Source: Rapana venosa (lineage: Eukaryota > Mollusca > Gastropoda > Neogastropoda > Muricidae). Taken from it: a DNA stretch of 64,000 nt. The position numbers and the translations under genes were made by a program. The stretch lies in NCBI GenBank assembly GCA_028751875.1, contig CM054153.1:7520150-7584149 (forward strand), given 5' to 3'. A model generated the notes under the pieces. The model made no database searches, was not told the origin of the DNA, and was given only the letters and a program-made list of their open reading frames with translations. Positions 58,506 through 64,000 of this stretch are shown here, piece by piece (within the stretch, counting starts at the first letter, position 1; each line of letters opens with the position of its first letter).

Positions 58506-59334
58506 TGCCAAAAAAAACTGTTGAGGGCTAAAAAGGCCTGCCTGAAAGAGTGATCAAAACATCCAGAAAAGCTTGAAACAAATGTGTGACTTCAACCGAT
58601 AAACATACTGAGATACTTGCTCATACACACAAAAGGATGAGATCCCTGACTCAATGTGGTTTTGTGTGCCACATACTATGTGATAAAAGACAACACTATT
58701 AAAACTTAAGACCGTCAAGCACCAAAATAAAAAGAATATCATCAGCATTACAAAAATCCTCCCTGATGACTGTGCCAGCCCATTACAAAGACACTAGACA
58801 CAGATTCTTCACAGAGACCACAAAAATCGTGCAACATTTTCCTTACAACTTTAAAACTAGAAAGGTAGGAGAGGCAATGGAATTCATAGAAGGCGATCCC
58901 AATCTATCTAAAAATGGGCACAAGATACGAGCTCCCAACCATTTACTGGACAGTATTTGGGTGAACTCTGATAAAATAACTTGACCAGGCCACTTCTCGC
59001 CACACTACCTGAGAAAGAACTTGAGATAAAGCCCAAACCATACTGAAATCGTGCAAGAAATCAATGTCTGCCGGTGAGAATTTGAATGGACAAACATTAA
59101 TGTTTGTGTTTCTGGAAGTGACTGCAAGTGTGTGTATGTGTATTTTCATGTGTGTGTGTGTATTTTTTTTCGTGTATGTGTACTGGCCCGTCCCAGTGAT
59201 GTGTGTATCAGTGTAGCTGAAAGCTTGCATTTTGTTTATATAGATGTGTCAAATGTTTGTGTTTGTTCAGTTGCATTTAATGTTTCTTCACAAATTGTGA
59301 TTTTAGATGAGAGAGAGTGTGTGCGTGTGTGTGC
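58506..59334. other. Unassigned interval, possible element 5' part
   Basis: A frame at 58766-58984 (VPAHYKDTRHRFFTETTKIV, KVGEAMEFIEGDPNLSKNGH) has ordinary amino-acid composition but I cannot place it. It lies upstream of the LINE relic and could be part of it or of another element. A GT-rich tract follows near 59120-59175. Confidence 0.3.
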
Positions 59335-60790
59335 AAGACTCGAGACTAGTGTGTGTCTCAAAAGTACTAGAAAAAGTTGTTCTACAACAGCTCAACAGTC
59401 GCCTATATTCCAAGGATCTCCTTCCCCCTTTTAATCTGCCTATTGCCCCAACCACAGCACTGAAACCACCCTAGTCCATACACTTCTACTCGCTTCTGAT
59501 GCAGAAAAAATATCCCTCCTCACTCTTCTTGACTTATCTGCAGCCTTCAACACTATAGATCACTCAATTCTTTCTCACCTCTAAAATACATTTGGTATTA
59601 ATGGCACAGGCCTCAATTGGTTAAATTCATACCTTACAGACCAATTCCAGAAAGTTATTGTAAACAAAATTCAATCAAAACCTGTCAAACTGGAATGTGG
59701 AGTCCCACAAGGATAAGTTTTCGGCCATGTTCTCTTTAATCTATATACTGCTCCATTCTCACATATAATAAACCACCACCATATTGGTCATCATTTCCAT
59801 GCCAATGATACTCAGCTTCAATGCAGTGATACTGTTGAAAACTTGCCTTCCCTCCTGACAAATATGCTCTGCCTTTCAAGGCATTTAAAACTGGATGACT
59901 CAGAACAAGTTACAACTTAATGCCGATAAAACCGAAGCCATGCTCATAGGGACCAACATAAACTTTCCTCCATCACATTGACTTAAATAGAATTTGGCAA
60001 TATGTCAGTTCCTTTGTCCAACTCTGTAAAGTATCTGGGTGTAGTTTTCAACAACACACTCTCTATGAAAAAAATTAATCACCCAGACCTGCCAGCCTTA
60101 CTAGTACTATCAATTACGGCGCATAAGCGCAATTCGCAAGTATCTGTCCACTGATGCAACTTCCAAGCTTGTCGCATCTCTCATTCTTTCATGTTTAGAC
60201 TACTGTAATTCTCTTCTGGTTGGCCTACCAGCATCATCCATCCACTCTCTTCAACGCATACAAAACTCTGCAACTCGACTGGTCCTACTTCGATCTCTTA
60301 ACTGGCTGCCTGTCTCACAAAAACTGAAGTATAAAATCAATACCCTCTATTTCAAATGTCTCCACAAATCTGCACCCTCTTATCTCTGTAACTGTCTTCA
60401 CCTGTATTATCCCGTTCCCTTCGTTCAGCCGCAGATACTTTGTGCTTTCGAACACCCAGATTCAAACAAACCACTGTTGGCCGTTGCTCTTTCTGTTTCT
60501 GGTCCATCCACCTGGAATGACCTCCCTCTTTCACTTCGCCAAAAGCCTTCATTTGGAACCTTCAAATCCAGCTTCAAAACACTCCTGACACTTTTTCCCC
60601 TCATATCTGTTCCTACTTTTTCAACAGCATCCTTCATCTCCAGTCATTACCACGTAAGCATGAAATCTCGTAATTATGTTATTTGAGGAAAGTTGCATGT
60701 GTGTAAATGATTTGAGTGCAAGCGATTTGAATTGTTTGTTTTACAAGATTCAGTGCTATATAAATTCCATATATTATTATTATTACAAAA
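59335..60790 (+). pseudogene. CR1/L2-like LINE reverse transcriptase relic with intact 3' end
   Basis: Broken frames read VSKVLEKVVLQQLNSRLYSK, LLTLLDLSAAFNTIDHSIL (RT motif with the first catalytic Asp region), CGVPQG then a stop, and FHANDTQL near 59795-59812 in place of the catalytic FADDTQL, so one catalytic Asp is now Asn. Further on, SVSGPSTWNDLPLSLRQKPS and GTFKSSFKTLL form the usual C-terminus. The 3' end is GATTCAGTGCTATATAAATTCC plus (ATT)n. Several stops show it is dead; the endonuclease part is missing. Confidence 0.82.
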
Positions 60791-61346
60791 TGAATGTACA
60801 AATTCGATGCGAAACTTTTTAGTATGAGAAAGAAAAAGACAACAATGATCTACAATGGATGGGATTAGCGTACATATGCCTTCAGATACTGGCACAGTAT
60901 ATGCCTAATATCAGCACATCTAATCATAAACTAGTCACAGCTTTTTTTTTCTGATGCTGCACTGAAAAGCAATGCATTTTCTCTTTTCATCCATCATCAT
61001 TATTAGTACTGTTAGGTAAAATTGCTCAGCACATAATTATATCAATATATGGATAAATGTGTATGAATGTGAAGTTAAAGATTTTTTATCCAAATGGGAT
61101 AAAAGACACTCGAAATGGTATGGATGCATAAGGTTATGTAACCTACATGGATGTATGGGTATTGTGCTTAAGTTTGTGTAAGTAAGAGAGAAAGAGGTAA
61201 ACACAGACCATTCATGCAGGTGTATTTAGATCCATTATTATCATATTTTGTCTTTACTTTAGGTCACTGTGTCCCACATCCACATCCCAGCCTGGTCTGT
61301 TCATGTGTTGGTTTTGGTTTTTGACGTTAGCAATGGGTCATATACT

Positions 61347-61349
<3 letters not shown>
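60791..61349. other. Intergenic AT-rich interval
   Basis: Nothing recognisable. Confidence 0.5.

Positions 61350-61386
<37 letters not shown>
61350..61386. repeat. (CA)n microsatellite
   Basis: About 18 perfect CA units. Confidence 0.97.
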
Positions 61387-61390
<4 letters not shown>

Positions 61391-61559
61391 GCAACACTGA
61401 TGATCATGCTTGCACACGTTTAATACGTACCACCTATAGGCTAGCTGTCTCTCTTCTTGTGTGTGTATGTGCGTGCGCGCGAGCGCACGTGTGTAAACAT
61501 GTGACTGTGTGTGTGTGCTCAATATGCACTGGACTGGAAAACTAGATGCAGGACAGGGT

Positions 61560-62063
61560 TTTCATTTTCATACAGATTGTGTATACGAACCGAGTGGTTA
61601 CCGTTAAGGTAAACGAACCAGGTGACCCACAACACGTTCCAACCTTTGATCTGGCGGCTTGCCAGCTTCCGCGAGAACCTCAGCCGGAGGGGAAGGGAGA
61701 GAGCAAAGCCCGGAGAGGTGCGGACGAGTCAGCCGAACGACCTAATCCTACCCCACCCCCTTTCCCCCTGAATACGACCCCTCAATTTTTAGCCAATCGA
61801 CAGCTTCGTCGTAAATAGGACGACCAATCAGTGCATCGTTCTCAAAAAAGTTGCAAGGGGGGGCAAGGACGACAGGAAGCTAAATATAGAAGGTGATGAT
61901 ACATATTTTTCTACTGTCAAAACAGTTGTACGATCAGGGAGCTGCCGGTGGGTCATGGACTCTTGACACAATTTCATTGTTTTTGCGAAGCTGTCTTGAG
62001 CCATGTATGTGATCGGTACGTAACGTGTGAAGGTGAACGTTTGTTAATAACGGATCGAGCAAG
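61560..62063 (+). promoter_or_regulatory. Promoter and 5' leader of the small GTPase gene
   Basis: A CpG-bearing region in AT-rich DNA with CCAAT boxes at 61793-61797 and 61824-61828 and a TATA-like CTAAATATAG near 61881. The transcription start probably lies near 61900-61990. An in-frame TGA at 62034 precedes the coding start. Confidence 0.5.
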
Positions 62064-62151
62064 ATGAGCGCATCAGCGTCAGGTGGAACTCGGGACAGAC
62101 GAAGAAAATTCAAGCTGGTGATTCTTGGTGATGGTGGAGTGGGGAAAAGCG
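62064..62151 (+). CDS. Ras-superfamily small GTPase, first coding exon
   Basis: 29 codons and one base: MSASASGGTRDRRRKFKLVI followed by LGDGGVGKS, then a GTGAGT donor at 62152 (phase 1). GDGGVGKS is the P-loop (Walker A, GxxxxGKS) that binds the phosphates of GTP, preceded by the first beta strand (KFKLVIL). The start is supported by the upstream in-frame TGA. The next codon must begin with G; Ala there would fit the Ras/R-Ras/M-Ras group (GKSA). Rab9-like proteins also have GDGGVGKS but with Ser next, which does not fit. Switch regions, G4/G5 motifs and any C-terminal lipidation signal are on later exons outside the window, so the subfamily is unresolved. It is about 7 kb downstream of DET1 on the same strand with its own promoter. 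Confidence 0.8.
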
Positions 62152-62529
62152 GTGAGTGTGTGATTTTGCTATTGGATCAGATCTGGTTACGATATCTCCG
62201 ATGCACTTCGTGATCTTTTTCTCTTTCATCAGCAAGATTTCTGTCGATCGACCCCGTCCTTCGCCCACCTCCCTTGCCTTGCCTTAAAGTTACACAACTT
62301 CTTCTTTTATTTTATTTTATAAAATTTAGTTCGAATCGCAGTTTGTCGTTTGTAATGTTTAATCTAACGGGAGAGGGAAGGGGTTGGGAGTATCTGTCCC
62401 TTTCCAGCACTTATCTTTAGGCTAACTACATTGTGATTGTGGTATTTCTCACTGCCCTGACAGTAATGTCAGTGGATCTCTCCAATAGTTTGTTTCCTGT
62501 TCCTTGTGTATATGTTTAGTGGCTCCAGC

Positions 62530-62599
62530 ACCCCCCCCCCCCCTCCCCCCACACACACACACACACTTGCTCACTCACACACACACACAGAGTTTCTGT

Positions 62600-62632
<33 letters not shown>

Positions 62633-62741
62633 TCACTTTGCTCACTCACACACACACACACATACACAGTTTATGTCACAAACTGACACAACTCTCAAAC
62701 ACACACACACACAACACACATGCATTTGTATAACTTTGTAC

Positions 62742-62803
<62 letters not shown>

Positions 62804-62880
62804 AACAAACAAACAAATTCACACACACCACACACACACACACACACACAACACAACAACACACACACACACACACACTT
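62530..62880. repeat. Poly-C and long interrupted (CA)n microsatellite
   Basis: A C run (about 62530-62541), then CA arrays interrupted by CTCACTCACTTTG-type units and (CAAA)n near 62798-62816. Frames here encode His-Thr and Cys-Val repeats only. Confidence 0.97.
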
Positions 62881-62883
62881 GAT

Positions 62884-63113
62884 TCTGTTTTGTTCCTTTT
62901 CTCCCTGACCTGCTTGTCTATTTTCTGACTTCTTGGTCCACTCTCCTGCCATTTTTTCAATTAAGACTTAAAAGATAACAAAAGTTCTCTCCCACACTGA
63001 AGTTGGATACACTGGGCCTGACTTGTCAGGAGCTTATTTTATCAAGTTAATGGCATTGCAATGCATTTTTGCACATATATGACAGACAACAATAGTTGCT
63101 GTCTGAGCATTAA
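62884..63113 (+). repeat. Unnamed interspersed repeat, copy 2
   Basis: Aligns with 22398-22621: CTTCTTGGTCC, GGCCTGACTTGTCAGG, and GACAGACAACAATAGTTGCT followed by GTCTG at the end. Located in intron 1 of the GTPase gene. Confidence 0.7.
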
Positions 63114-64000
63114 TTTTGATGAAGAAAAAACTTGTAGTGTACAGGTCTCAAATTTCTACTTTCTTTCTTCTTACCTAGTGTTCTGCTTATCTTCTCCATT
63201 GGCATTGATTTGTGAAATCTTATAAAAACAATCATCAAATAGTGCCTCATTGTAATTCAGTACAAAGGTTCTCATTAATACATGATGTATGCATATATAT
63301 ATATATATATGTAAACATGTTCAAATTTTCATCTCTCATCATGTGATCACTTTTGACTGCATTCCCTATCTTCCAATGAAATTCACCCCTTTGCATTTTG
63401 TGGCATGTGATAGGGAAAGTAAATTCTTCAGCTTTGTGACTGCTTCCTGTAGAAAATGGATTCTTTCCATCAAAATATTGACTAATTGAGGTCGGTGGAG
63501 TGGATATTTCCTGAAAGCTGGTCATCATTCTCATCAGTGACTGAGTGTGGTATGCACAGAAAAGCATTCTTACCGATCTTCAGCTGTGTTAAATATAAGT
63601 TATACCAGTTGACAAATACTGAATCAAACAGTGGTAGCAAAACTTTTGTGTTTTTTTTGCAGTACTCAGATTTTGTTCACTCACAGAAATCTTGACATCT
63701 TATTGATCAAAATAAGCAAGACTACAGAGCTAAAAAGCCCATAAAAGTTGTGTTTTTTTAAGAAAAAGAAAAGTAGGGTGGGTTTTTTTAAAAGCAAAGA
63801 CATTTTATCATAGATCTATACAGAAACCTCAGGAAGCAGTCCATTTTAATTAAGATTTAAGAAAAATGTGAGGGAAACAAAATCATTTTGGAGATTATAG
63901 CCAAATTTTTTTTTTAAGCTGTATTGTGCATTTTTCACAATGTGATGCAAACCATACTTGCAAAAAGACATTATTATTATGGTAGTGTTATAAATCATTA

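Larger units (their letters stand above)
62152..64000 (+). other. Start of GTPase intron 1
   Basis: From the GTGAGT donor to the window end no convincing second exon (one continuing with the ALTIQF-type helix) is visible. It contains CA arrays, an interspersed repeat and a short (AT)n at 63292-63310. Confidence 0.6.

Noticed and set aside
61546..61818. 90-codon frame upstream of the GTPase exon
   Set aside because: Overlaps the CCAAT-box promoter region and is CpG-driven; it is not in frame with the GTPase.

Overview
The window is nuclear DNA of an animal, most likely a gastropod or at least a molluscan genome. This rests on one well-conserved metazoan gene split by introns, dense GA, GT and poly-G/poly-C repeats, several tRNA-derived SINE families of a kind reported from molluscs, and degenerate non-LTR retrotransposon ends. 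The species assignment is inference. There are no operons, rRNA genes, functional tRNA genes or CRISPR arrays.

Layout. From 1 to about 45.3 kb I can support no protein-coding gene. This stretch holds microsatellites, homopolymer tracts, SINEs, LINE 3' ends, a tandem 250-bp repeat, and several unique GC-balanced blocks rich in homeodomain- and SOX-like words that may be regulatory. The most informative part is 12.8-17.95 kb. There two nearly identical 1.1-kb non-autonomous piggyBac-type elements (TTAA duplications, CCCTAGTAGCGC termini) sit at the same TTAA inside two independent copies of a chimeric tRNA/5S-rRNA SINE.

The one complete gene is DET1 (plus strand, five coding exons, 48791-55198, 548 codons), a subunit of the DDB1-CUL4 ubiquitin ligase system. 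Its leader holds three upstream ATGs. Its third intron ends in a 480-bp minisatellite that stops 20 bp short of the splice acceptor. Its 3'UTR contains a SINE.

From 57.8 to 60.8 kb the sequence is SINE fragments, a tandem duplication and a dead CR1/L2-like LINE. At 62.06 kb the first coding exon of a Ras-superfamily small GTPase starts on the plus strand behind a CCAAT-containing promoter. The rest of that gene lies beyond the window.

DET1 and the GTPase are unrelated functionally as far as the sequence shows. The interest of the window lies in its mobile-element archaeology: modular SINEs sharing one central domain, a SINE that works as a piggyBac landing pad, and microsatellites seeded by LINE tails.
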